Shown: positions 47,571 to 56,900 of the stretch, piece after piece
Numbering within the stretch: the stretch's first letter is position 1
Layout of the letters: every line of letters starts with the position of its first letter
NCBI GenBank assembly: GCA_902774115.1
Contig: CACYHH010000005.1
Span: 101,569 to 165,568 of the forward strand
Source of the DNA: an uncultured Spirochaetales bacterium
GTDB lineage: Bacteria; UBP6; UBA1177
Direction: 5' to 3'
DNA length: 64,000 bases
Position numbers and translations under genes: made by a program
Notes under the pieces: model-generated
The model's database searches: none
Seen by the model: the letters and a program-made list of their open reading frames with translations, nothing else
What the model was told of the DNA's origin: nothing

Positions 47571-48324
47571 TGCCCGTCAGCAGCTTTGTGACAGGTATCT
47601 CAGCAAATACGGTGCAACAACAGCTACGAGTGTAAACAAGACTTATCACGAAAACTCAAGCATTAGTTGCAATGGTACCTGCGATGGTATGACTAATATT
47701 TCCGGTACGACTGCAACAGCGATCAACTATACCTGGACCACATATCCGTGCGGTTTCTGCGGCGACGGCAGAATAAATTTCACAAAAGGCGACAATTCAA
47801 CACAGGAAAAATGCGATGACGGCGCCGACAACGGCAAATACGGAAAATGCAATACCTCTTGTGACGGCTATGCACCCAGATGCGGGGACGGCACAATTCA
47901 AAATGCAGACTGCTCAGGAATTGCAAACTGCACAACAATGACCGGCGCAAACGAAAAGTGCGACTGGGGCAGCGATAATACATCTTCCTACACTTGTCCT
48001 TACGGCACATCATCATGCACTTATTGCAATACATCGTGTGAGAATAAAGATGCAAGCGGGCCTTACTGCGGAGATGGAATAGTCCAGTCGGCTAATAGTG
48101 AAATTTGTGATACAGGCATATCCTATTCATGCTGGGTAGATGCATCGTGGACTGAAGGAAGCGGCTGCAGCGCTTCGAATAAGACAGGTTACGATGTTTA
48201 TGCCGTAAGTTGCAACGCTGGTTGTAAAGGTAGGACTAAAGGTAGCACATGTGAGTCTCACACAAGTTCGCAAACCTGTAGCGGAAAAACCAATCTTGGA
48301 AAGTGCGGCGATATAGGTTTGTGA
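47464..48324 (+). pseudogene. Out-of-frame C-terminal tail of the giant gene
   Basis: The frame shifted by +1 relative to the giant gene continues the same protein family: DVTGLPANSWRLSNSTNYPGA, then CGFCGDGRINF, CGDGTIQ and CGDGIVQ repeats, to a stop at 48324 (ending TNLGKCGDIGL). It has no ribosome site and no convincing start of its own. Aligned with the inverted copy at 61431-62395, a codon run of 57 bases is replaced here by a single G, which accounts for the shift. It is read only if the frame is restored. Confidence 0.85.
47596..47674 (+). repeat. 79-bp perfect inverted repeat, left copy (IR-A block 2)
   Basis: This block starts TATCTCAGCAAATACGGTGC and ends TTAGTTGCAATG. It is identical to the reverse complement of 62066-62144, while the sequences on either side of it are only similar. 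The patchwork of perfect and diverged stretches suggests gene conversion between the two tails. Confidence 0.92.
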
Positions 48325-48348
48325 TTGATTCTATTGCTTTAGGCTGTC

Positions 48349-49458
48349 ATGGATAAATTCATAAACATGGCGCATCCGCTGCTGATGGCGAAATTTCCTG
48401 TTTTTTTGAGATATTTGTCTGAAAATAGGAAAGATATTTCCAAGAGATACTATCCGCAAATACTGATAAACTGGCTTGCATCGTTCTTTTTGACTCCTGC
48501 TGTCTGGGCCGAGAACCTGATATGTAAAAACTCAATAAAGCAAAATGCTGTAAAATCGCCGCTTTTTGTTCTCGGTCACTGGAGAGGCGGAACAACTCTT
48601 CTCTATTTTCTGCTGGCACAGGACAGTCAGTTCGGGTTTATTGATCCGCTGATGACCCTCACGATTAATTTTTATCATATCAGCATCTTAAAGTGGCTGT
48701 TCCGACCGACAATTGCGGCACATCTCCACGAAGGACGAAAAATGGATAACGTCAAATATTCGATGTCTCTTCCGATCGAAGAATATTTGTCGTTTTGCCT
48801 GCGGGAATCCGACAGCGTCTATCCGCTTAATTTTTTCCCGAAATCTTTTATCCGCTACAATAAAAACGCCTTTGTCGATGAGTTTTCTGAAAAAAAGCGG
48901 GATAATTGGAAAAGAAGTTATGACTACTTTTTGAGAAAAATAACTTCTTTGAACGACGGAAAAAGTCTTGTTCTGAAAAGCCCGGACAACACTGCCCGCG
49001 TCAGACTTTTGAAAGAGATGTATCCTGATGCGAAATTCGTCAATATCTACCGTGAACCATACACCGTGATCCGCTCGACAGTGCATCTTTATGACAAAAT
49101 AATGGCGAACTGGGCGCTTGAAGAAGTTCCGCCGGTGGAAACGATGGAAGACTGGATTATTGAAACATTCAAAATGATGTACGAAGCCTATTTCAAGGAA
49201 ATGCAAACACTTCCGCCGCACTCTCTGTTCGAGATAAAGTTCGAGGAATTTGAGAAAGATCCTCTGCCGATTCTTAAAAACATGTATGAATCTCTTGAAT
49301 TAGACGGTTTTGACAAGGCTTATCCCTCAATTAAAGCATATTGGGACAGTCTTGCCGGTTATCAGAAAAACAAGTTTGATTTTCCTGAAAGGCTTATAAA
49401 AAAAGTAAACGACAACCTCGGTTTTTATTTTGAGCATTACGGATATGAAAGGAGATAA
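48349..49458 (+). CDS. Sulfotransferase-family protein
   Basis: This protein of 369 residues has the 5'-phosphosulfate loop of the PAPS-dependent sulfotransferase family near residue 65 (FVLGHWRGGTTLLYFLL). It has the later 3'-phosphate region near residue 205 (KSPDNTARVRLLKEMYPDAK ... YREPYTVIRS). This is the Sulfotransfer_3 type found in bacterial secondary metabolism and lipid modification. It starts 24 bases after the end of the giant gene's tail, with a poor ribosome site. Together with the sulfatase and polyketide synthase nearby it suggests a sulfated or otherwise decorated lipid product, which is inference. Confidence 0.85.
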   Translation: MDKFINMAHPLLMAKFPVFLRYLSENRKDISKRYYPQILINWLASFFLTPAVWAENLICKNSIKQNAVKSPLFVLGHWRGGTTLLYFLLAQDSQFGFIDPLMTLTINFYHISILKWLFRPTIAAHLHEGRKMDNVKYSMSLPIEEYLSFCLRESDSVYPLNFFPKSFIRYNKNAFVDEFSEKKRDNWKRSYDYFLRKITSLNDGKSLVLKSPDNTARVRLLKEMYPDAKFVNIYREPYTVIRSTVHLYDKIMANWALEEVPPVETMEDWIIETFKMMYEAYFKEMQTLPPHSLFEIKFEEFEKDPLPILKNMYESLELDGFDKAYPSIKAYWDSLAGYQKNKFDFPERLIKKVNDNLGFYFEHYGYERR

Positions 49459-49858
49459 AAAAATAAAACAGATATTCAATATGCTGCAGGAAGCAATAAT
49501 AGTTGCAGCAATAATTCTGTTAATCGTATATCTCATTATATATACACATTATTATCCTGGTAAAAAAATCTTTTTCGCATACGGTGTTCCGCTGTTTTTG
49601 TTTACATTTTTTTTCTTGTACAACTGTCTGCTGACATATTTTCATAAAAAAGGGGCTTTTACCTCTGAACAGGCAATGGATTTTTATAGAATATGCAGCA
49701 AATCTGGAATATTTTTTGGTGGTGATACAGACATGGAAAAAGCCAAGGATATTTATTTTTCAATTTTCGGAACAGATAAATATCTCGGAGATGGAACACT
49801 GCTTTCCCACATGACAGATGTCTATGATACCGGCAAAAAAATAACTGAAAAACAGTAG
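49445..49858 (+). CDS. Small membrane protein of unknown function
   Basis: The protein has about 137 residues with two hydrophobic segments near the N-terminus (AIIVAAIILLIVYLIIYTHY and FFAYGVPLFLFTFFFLYNCL) and a soluble C-terminal part. No family is recognised. ATG 49445 overlaps the end of the sulfotransferase gene; a TTG five codons earlier and an ATG at 49481 are alternatives, and none has a good ribosome site. It precedes the Lgt-like gene by 8 bases. Confidence 0.65.
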   Translation: MKGDKKIKQIFNMLQEAIIVAAIILLIVYLIIYTHYYPGKKIFFAYGVPLFLFTFFFLYNCLLTYFHKKGAFTSEQAMDFYRICSKSGIFFGGDTDMEKAKDIYFSIFGTDKYLGDGTLLSHMTDVYDTGKKITEKQ

Positions 49859-49866
49859 AGGAAAAC

Positions 49867-50637
49867 ATGTTTCCGAATGTTAGATTTTTAACAATAACTC
49901 TTTATATGTGGGGGCACATTATAGCTGTTGCCGCTATCACCGTATTTTATGCGTGGTATCTGAAAAAATACCGCATAAACGCGGCAAAGGCGTTTGTTCT
50001 GGCAACTTTGATTCCGTCATTCACAATTTCAGCAATGTGTATTCTGTCAAATTTTGACAGTGCCGGGGGGTATAACTGGGTAAGGGCCGTTGTTGTTATG
50101 CCCGGAATAATATATATGCTTTCTTTAACAGTTGATCTGCCTTTTGCTAAGGCTATGGATTTTGCAGCACCGGGAGCAGCCATTCATCATGGAATTGACC
50201 ATATTTTCTGTATTTTTGCCGGCTGCTGTCAGGGTTATCCTTCAGCTTTCGGGCTTTGGAATGAGGAGAAGCGGGATTATCTTTTTCCGGTTCAATTATT
50301 CGAATCCGCTTCGTCGCTTCTGATCGGCTTGTTTATGGTTTGGTATGCAAAGAAGAAAAACTATAAAACTCACGGAATCTCTTATGCACAGTTTCTTTTT
50401 CTTTTCGGTCTGACACGGACATTCTGGGAATTTTTCAGAGACAATACGCCGCAACGCTGGCAGATATCAACATTTCAATATTGGTCTTTCACCGCATTTT
50501 TATTAGGAACAATTTGGATAGGCATAATATTTTATCTTCAGAAACATCCGGAATTTGTTGAAAAACACAAACTTTTCTTCAGAGATGATGTCGGAGAACT
50601 CACCAGAATCAAAATGTTGCTGAGAAAAAGGATTTGA
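49867..50637 (+). CDS. Lgt-like integral membrane protein (paralogue 2)
   Basis: This protein of 256 residues with about seven hydrophobic segments is related to the Lgt superfamily. The centre reads HHGIDHIFCIFAGCCQGYPS, which corresponds to the GRIGCFL.GCC.G region of the paralogue at 13.7 kb, and it is followed by FPVQLFESASSL where Lgt has the P.Q..E motif. The Arg-Asn pair and the HGG motif of true Lgt are absent, so it may act on another lipid-linked substrate or have a structural role. An AGAGGAAA site precedes the ATG. Confidence 0.7.
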   Translation: MFPNVRFLTITLYMWGHIIAVAAITVFYAWYLKKYRINAAKAFVLATLIPSFTISAMCILSNFDSAGGYNWVRAVVVMPGIIYMLSLTVDLPFAKAMDFAAPGAAIHHGIDHIFCIFAGCCQGYPSAFGLWNEEKRDYLFPVQLFESASSLLIGLFMVWYAKKKNYKTHGISYAQFLFLFGLTRTFWEFFRDNTPQRWQISTFQYWSFTAFLLGTIWIGIIFYLQKHPEFVEKHKLFFRDDVGELTRIKMLLRKRI

Positions 50638-50671
50638 TCTGATTTTTATAAATTTTCTTCCAAAACAGTTT

Positions 50672-51713
50672 TTATCTCTTTGGATTTGATGCCTGATCAG
50701 CTTCGGATAAAATTTTCCAGTGAGCAGTTTTGCGGTTTATTTCGAAATTTTTGTAATTTATGAATTTTATTAGATTTCTCAATTGTTTTTTATCAAAGGT
50801 ATCAATAAGATTGTGTTCCTCTAGCGGATCGTTTCCGAGGTCGAAATAATAATTTTTGCCAGTGACATGGTTGAAGAAGAATTTGCGGTTTCCGTCCAGA
50901 ATTCCGCTGTGGAGGTTCATTGCTCTCGTGTAAATAAAAACGGGTTTTGTGATTCCGTCAAACATATTGTTACCGATCCATGTTTCTGACGGTTCGATTC
51001 CCGCCAGTTTTGCGACTGTCGGAGCCACATCCATGACTGTTGTCGGATTTGTCACGGTTTGAGGCGCGGTATCGGTGATTCCTTTGGCGTAAATCAGGAA
51101 CGGAACATGCAGATTTTCGTCCCAAAGATAATTCGGATGAATGAAGTTCCCTGTTTTTTCTGCCAAAAGCCTCGCCGTGGTCTGCCGTAACGACAACTAT
51201 TGAATTTTCCAAAATATTTTCTTTGTCGAGTCTGCTCAAAAATTCTTCAATTTTTGCGTTTATGTACTCCTGTGATTTGTAGTAACGTTCCAACGAACCA
51301 AGTTTTGAAGTGTCTTCAAACGGAACTTCGTAAGGCGCGTGTGTCCAATACGGAAAATAGAGCGCGAAGAAAGGTTTTTCCTGCGATTTTACATCCTGAA
51401 TGTGCTTGAAAAATCTTCCTGCACTATTTCTTCCTCAATTGCCGTTTCAGTGCCAAATTTACGCTTGAAAGTGCTGTTTTCAATCACTTTTGAAGGCTCG
51501 AAAACATAGTCGATTCTTTTGACAGGTCTAGCGTGTCCAAAACTGTCAAAATCAAGGAGAACAGGCGAGAAGAATGAAGTTTCATAGCCGTTTTGTTCAA
51601 AAACATCAAAAATAGAAACACAGTCAAACGGAATATCTGTTCTTGTGATTGATTCATAGTCAGTTCCAACATAATTAGAGCAGAAAAGCGAAAGAACCGA
51701 GCGTGTCGTTGCC
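50672..51713 (-). pseudogene. Decayed LTA synthase-type sulfatase
   Basis: The remnant aligns with the intact sulfatase at 52.1-53.9 kb: [54 protein letters not shown] and NFIHPNYLWDENLHVPFLIY. Two frameshifts are visible, both in homopolymers. One is near 51415, where a T run has five T and six would restore the frame; the other is near 51165, where an A run has six A and five would restore it. The membrane part of the N-terminus is missing and is replaced by a piece of a methylmalonyl-CoA mutase gene. The homopolymer changes could be sequence errors, but the missing N-terminus supports true decay. Confidence 0.82.
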
Positions 51714-51910
51714 GAGAAGGTATTTATAACGTTTGTTAGATTCTTCTGCCGTTCCGAAACCTGCATACTGACGCATCGTCCAGAATCTGCCGCGGTACAT
51801 CGTCGGCTGAACGCCTCGAGTGAACGGATATTCGCCCGGCACACCGCGTGTTTCGAGGTATTTTTCGTCCTCGTTTTCAGGAATGTAGAGCGGTTCTACC
51901 GTCTCACCGC
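51714..51910 (-). pseudogene. Fragment of a methylmalonyl-CoA mutase gene
   Basis: Translated on the minus strand this gives [35 protein letters not shown] and [20 protein letters not shown], the well-conserved N-terminal segment of methylmalonyl-CoA mutase large chains. The fragment has lost the start codon and first codons and joins the sulfatase remnant out of frame. Its upstream region (51910-51984) matches that of the gene that starts at 63931, so it is a rearranged piece of that gene. Confidence 0.88.
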
Positions 51911-51984
51911 CAACTCCTATAAATTAAGTAAAAAAATTCGAATCGCGCGATTCTATTTAGTGCGAAGGAAAATGCAAAGAAAAA
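51910..51984 (-). repeat. Inverted repeat IR-B, left copy (mutase upstream region)
   Basis: This stretch matches the reverse complement of 63853-63927 at all but about five or six positions. It includes a shared ribosome site (AGGAGTTGG), the AT-rich ACTTAATTTATAGG stretch and a GC-rich palindrome (GAATCGCGCGATTC, 51940-51953). Homology ends at AATGCAAAGAAAA. Confidence 0.88.
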
Positions 51985-52104
51985 ATTCAAGAAAAAAACC
52001 TTGAAAACGGAGCGCAAAAAACATTTTATTTTCAGAAAATTCGATATTTTAACGAAAGTTGATATAAAAGTCCGTTTTACCTGTCTTTATGGTGGGATTT
52101 ACAA

Positions 52105-53955
52105 ATGTTTGAGACTATAAAGAAACTTTTCAAGTTCAAAAATCCTCAGTCTTATTCCTACTTTATTCTGATTTTCTCAGTATATTGGTCGATGAAGTTC
52201 TTTCTGGGAATTTATATGTTCGACAAAGTGGGAAGCGAAACAATCATTTTTGTGCCGCCGTTTTCCCTGCTTTTAAACGTGACCGATGTCTTTTTCTGTC
52301 TGATCGCAGTGTATCTGATTGATTTTATTGCAAAAAACAACAAATGTCTGTTTGTTATCCTCACTTGGGCGACATTTCCTCCGATTTATTATTTCGCGAT
52401 AAAAGGTTACATCATTTACCTCTATTTTCATGGTTTTGTTAATTACGGGCTTAACAATTTTCTAGGTTCAAAGGGAAACGAGACTGTTAATTTCATTCTT
52501 TACGCTCTTGATGTTTACGCAGTCATGTTTCTGATCTTTTTGTTGATCGTCACAGTTTTATATCTGATTTTTGCAAAGAAGTTAGGTGCTTATATCTCAG
52601 AGAAAAGAGCAGATCTTCCGCTTTTCTTTCTGATAGCGGCACTTCTGCTGCTCCCGTTCAGAATCGCTTTTTCTGAAAAATGCGAAAGAATCGACGCAAG
52701 CCCGCTTTTTGAACTTCCGTTGAGTTACATCACGATGCCGGATTATATGCCGAGGAATTATTCTAAAGATTTCAGACCGCCGGAAGAACTTATTTTCGGC
52801 AAGGAAAAAAACAGTGTCAAAGTGGAGAAAGGAGAACTCAAAAAGAAGAGAAATATTCTGTTTCTCCTAATAGAATCAACATCTTACAGTAAAAAAGAAA
52901 AGCTCGGCTTTTTCGAATACTTTCAGAAAAATTCAGTCGAAGCGACAAATTTCAGAGCCTGCTTCCCCGGAACCACGAGGTCTTTGATTTCTACGATGTG
53001 CGGAACTTACAGCGGAACCGAGTTTACAGCCCTGACACGCTATCAGCCCGATTTCAACTGCACTTCCCTGCAGAAGGAACTCGGTGAAAACGGATACCGG
53101 ACAGGTCTTTTTTCAGCAGTAAATCTTTCTTACGACGATTTCGATCAAGCAAAAATGCTCAAAGATTTTAATGTGATAGAAGAACCGTCGACTTTAACGA
53201 AAAGATATCAGCCGAAAAAGATCCACGGAACGGGAAACGCGATTGAAGAAGAGATTCCGATTGAAGAAATCATAAAATTCATGAAAAAAGACGAAAATCC
53301 GTTTTTCGTTTTTTACTATGTTTACTGGACGCACAGCCCTTACGAACATCCTTTCAAGGATACGGGATCTCTGCCGCTTGAAGAACGTTACGACGAATCA
53401 TTGAAGTATGTCGACGAGTCTGTTCGGAAACTGTTTGAAAAGATGAAAGAAAACGATCTTTTCGACGAAACCGTAATCATCGCGACTGCCGACCACGGCC
53501 AGGCTTTCGGTCAGCATCCCGGAAACTACACCCACAGCAACTACATTTACGAAGAATCGGTAAAAGTTCCGTTCATAATGAGAAGTCCCGATCTTCCGGA
53601 GCAAAAACAGACAGTTGACGTCGATGCGGCCCATTTTGACATTCCGGCGACGATACTTGATTTTGCCGGAATAAAGCAGCCTGAAAACTGGGACGGACAG
53701 TCTCTGATTTCGGGAAATTACAAGCAGAAACCGAAACTGATGTTTTCGCGCGGAATAGTTTACAGCGACGGGATCCTCGACGGAAACTACAAATACATCT
53801 ACTATCCTGACGGGAAGAAGGAAGAACTTTACGATTTAACTTCTGATCCGCTCGAAAAAAATAACATTGCCAAGGAAAACAAAGAAAAAACCGAGAAATA
53901 CCAGCAGCTTTTCAGAGAATGGATCCCTTATCAGCAGGAGAGGATCACAAAGTAG
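52105..53955 (+). CDS. Membrane sulfatase / LTA synthase-like phosphotransferase
   Basis: The first 200 of 616 residues contain about five membrane helices. A periplasmic sulfatase-fold domain follows, with FLLIESTSYSKKEKLG, the PGTTRSLISTMCG segment that holds the nucleophile Thr of the LtaS/EptA group, TADHGQAFGQHPGNYTHSNY for metal binding and a C-terminal LYDLTSDPLEKNNIA region. Proteins of this kind transfer phosphoglycerol or phosphoethanolamine, or hydrolyse sulfate esters; the Thr nucleophile favours transfer. It converges with no gap on the polyketide synthase gene. A decayed paralogue lies just upstream on the other strand. Confidence 0.86.
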   Translation: MFETIKKLFKFKNPQSYSYFILIFSVYWSMKFFLGIYMFDKVGSETIIFVPPFSLLLNVTDVFFCLIAVYLIDFIAKNNKCLFVILTWATFPPIYYFAIKGYIIYLYFHGFVNYGLNNFLGSKGNETVNFILYALDVYAVMFLIFLLIVTVLYLIFAKKLGAYISEKRADLPLFFLIAALLLLPFRIAFSEKCERIDASPLFELPLSYITMPDYMPRNYSKDFRPPEELIFGKEKNSVKVEKGELKKKRNILFLLIESTSYSKKEKLGFFEYFQKNSVEATNFRACFPGTTRSLISTMCGTYSGTEFTALTRYQPDFNCTSLQKELGENGYRTGLFSAVNLSYDDFDQAKMLKDFNVIEEPSTLTKRYQPKKIHGTGNAIEEEIPIEEIIKFMKKDENPFFVFYYVYWTHSPYEHPFKDTGSLPLEERYDESLKYVDESVRKLFEKMKENDLFDETVIIATADHGQAFGQHPGNYTHSNYIYEESVKVPFIMRSPDLPEQKQTVDVDAAHFDIPATILDFAGIKQPENWDGQSLISGNYKQKPKLMFSRGIVYSDGILDGNYKYIYYPDGKKEELYDLTSDPLEKNNIAKENKEKTEKYQQLFREWIPYQQERITK

Positions 53956-56900
53956 CTATTTGACTTCTTTCGTTTTCAAGCCCGTGATTTCTACAAGTTT
54001 TCCGCCTGAATCTGTGCAGAGCACTATCGATTTTCCGTCAGCGATGCAGAGACCTTTTGAAGGGATATTATGCTGAAAGAATTCGATTTTTCCGATTGAA
54101 ACGGGAAGAACAAGCTTGTTTGCCGCAATCAGCGCGACCTGAAGCATTGAATCGATCAAAGTCGGCGTAATCGTTGAAGATTCGTTGAAATCCGAAAAGG
54201 AAAGTTCCCTTTTTTCTCCGCGAATCCACGACGCGGCACAAAAATCTTTTTTAAGAGAGAGAACTTCTTTTATGTGACGGAAAAATTTCCCGTGGAAAAT
54301 AGGTTCCGGAATGAATTTTTCAATACTTACCGGCTTTCCAGAAAATTCAGGAAGCACGACTGACTGATTTTGATTCCGCAAGTTATCGCAACAAAATTCG
54401 CATGTTACTACATTTTGAGAAAAACCGTCGAGGCTTGTACGCAGGACTGAAACTATCGAATTGTCAAAATTTTTCGAAACGGCGGCAAACGAACGGAGTT
54501 CTATAGGCGAGGCATCTGAAAAAATGACCGGAGAAGAAATTTTTATGTTTTTTATTGCTATCAATTTTCTGCCTTCTGCAATAAGAGCCGCATTTTTGGA
54601 AAGGAGCTCCAGAATAAAAACGATCGGCAGAAGAACCGCACCGTTGACGACATGATCAAGAAGATAACCATCCTGATTTATTGACATCTTCGTCTGGGTC
54701 ACGATTTCGGTTTTCGGTATAAAACGGATTATCCTCGTATTTTTCGAGCTGTTCAGACTGCTATACTCAGGATATAGATTGGCTTCAAGATGCTGAGCCA
54801 GCCTTCCCGTAACGACAGAAATCACCGAATCGGAAAAAATAATATTTTTATAAGCCTCGATTCCGTCTTTTGTTGAAAGCGGAACGACGCCGACACTTTT
54901 GAGATAGTCTATGACATTATCTTTTTTGCCCATACCGGTTTCATTCCAAACAGTATAACCGATTGATTTTGTTGGGACATTCATCTTGTTTAAAATCAGA
55001 CACAGATAATCGAGCCAGCTGTTTGCAAAAGTGTAGTCGGCCTGCATCCTCATTCCCGTTTTTGCAAGGACAGACGAAATCAAATGAACGAATTTCAGGT
55101 TTTTGGTATCGCAAACCGATAAAATATTGAGCAGACTTCCGACTTTTACCGCCAGACACCTGTCAAAGCTGATTTTTTCCATATCCTGAAAAAGCGAATA
55201 GCTGCTGATTCCGGCTCCATGCAGGATTCCGCTGATTTTACCGTGATTTTTTATAATTTCTTTAATAATTTTCTTAGTTTTTGTGCTGTCGGACAAGTCG
55301 CATGAATAGTAAAAAACATTCTCAGAAGTCTCTTTTAAAGCCGTAATGTTTGCAAAAGTAGTTGAACCCAATTTGAAAATTTCATCTTTTTCGGTTGATC
55401 CTATCAGAACGAAACTGCAGTGAAGAATTCTGCTTAAAGCAAGAGTGTGCTCGAAAGTTATCCCTTTTGCTCCGCCTGTAACAAGAACCAAATCGGCCTT
55501 ACCACACAACTTTTGATATTTATTAACTTTTTTATCAAAAGATTCAACCGCAGTCCATGTCTTTCTGCTCAAATTTTCATCGTAAACAATGTGCAGATTT
55601 CCGTTTATGAAAGCCTCCGATTCTTTTTTTATCAAAAGCTGAGCTATCGGCTCATCAATATTTTCATGAATCGAAAGCCACAGAAATTCGCCGTGCGTAT
55701 ATTCCAAGCGCAAAGTTTTCAAAAGTGCCGCAGCAGGATTTAAAGAATCTGAAATATCAGAAAAACGCGAAACAAAAACGAGCCGGAATTTTGAATGTAT
55801 CGGATCTTTGTCTTTCAGAAAACGCTTCAATTCTGAAAAAACACTATCAGAGAAATCAGCGAAACTCTTTTTTAATACATTAAAATTATTGGATTTATTT
55901 GTTTTGTCGGCATAAAAGACAAAAGTTTCTGTTTGCAATGCCGTATCAGTTTTTTTATGCTTCGAAAAAGGAGCGTCGCAAAGCTCGATTTCAAAAGTTT
56001 TTATCCATTCGGGAATAACTCCGGGAGTTGTAACAGAAACTTTTTTATCGTTTCTGAGATCGGTTTCGGAGTAACTTTCGGCGGCATCGGCCAGCATCGT
56101 ATCGATTATTTCACGGATAGTGGATTCTGAAAAAAGTGTCGGACTTCCTATGATTTCACCGGGCTTAATCTTTCTTCCCAAGACTAACATAAACTCGGCA
56201 CCTTTCAGAGAATCAAAATTAAGATCATATTTGAGATTCATATCGATATTAATGCTTTCTTTTGCAAAACCTGTCTTGTCTGCAATCCAATTGAGTGCAA
56301 AATCGTAGATGTTTTCTTCTTTTCCGCCTCTCTTTTCGTAAGAATTTTCTTTTTCTGCCGGTTCTTTTTCCAAAGGATTCGTGATGAAGGAATGTTTCGG
56401 CAGGCTGTCAAAATCAAAAGACAACTCACTGTTTTTATTTGACAAGTTTCCATTCAGCCAAAGGAGAGAGAGTATAGAAAGAATGGATTTCTGCGGAGTT
56501 TTTTCAGCGCTGTCCGTTGACTCTGACAGGAAATCAGTTTTCAGAATATCCGGAAGAAGAGATTTCAGGACATCTTTGGGTCCGCATTCGATAAAGAGAT
56601 TTATTCCGGAATCATTCATGTTTTTTATCGTTTCGCAGAAATCTACAGGCTTTAAAATCTGATTGGAAAAATATTCCGCAAAACCGGCCACATCAGTTTT
56701 TTGAGCTGTAACGGTTGAAAAGAAAAGTGATCTTTTGCTGCTTTTAAAACTGATTTTTTTAAGGAATTTTCTGAACTTATCAGCGGCATCCTTCATAAAA
56801 TCAGAGTGAAAGGCATTGGAAACATTGAGTTTTTTATAACCGACGGAAAGAATGTCAAGCAGACGCACCAGTTTTTCGATCTCAGTTTCAGCTCCTGAAA

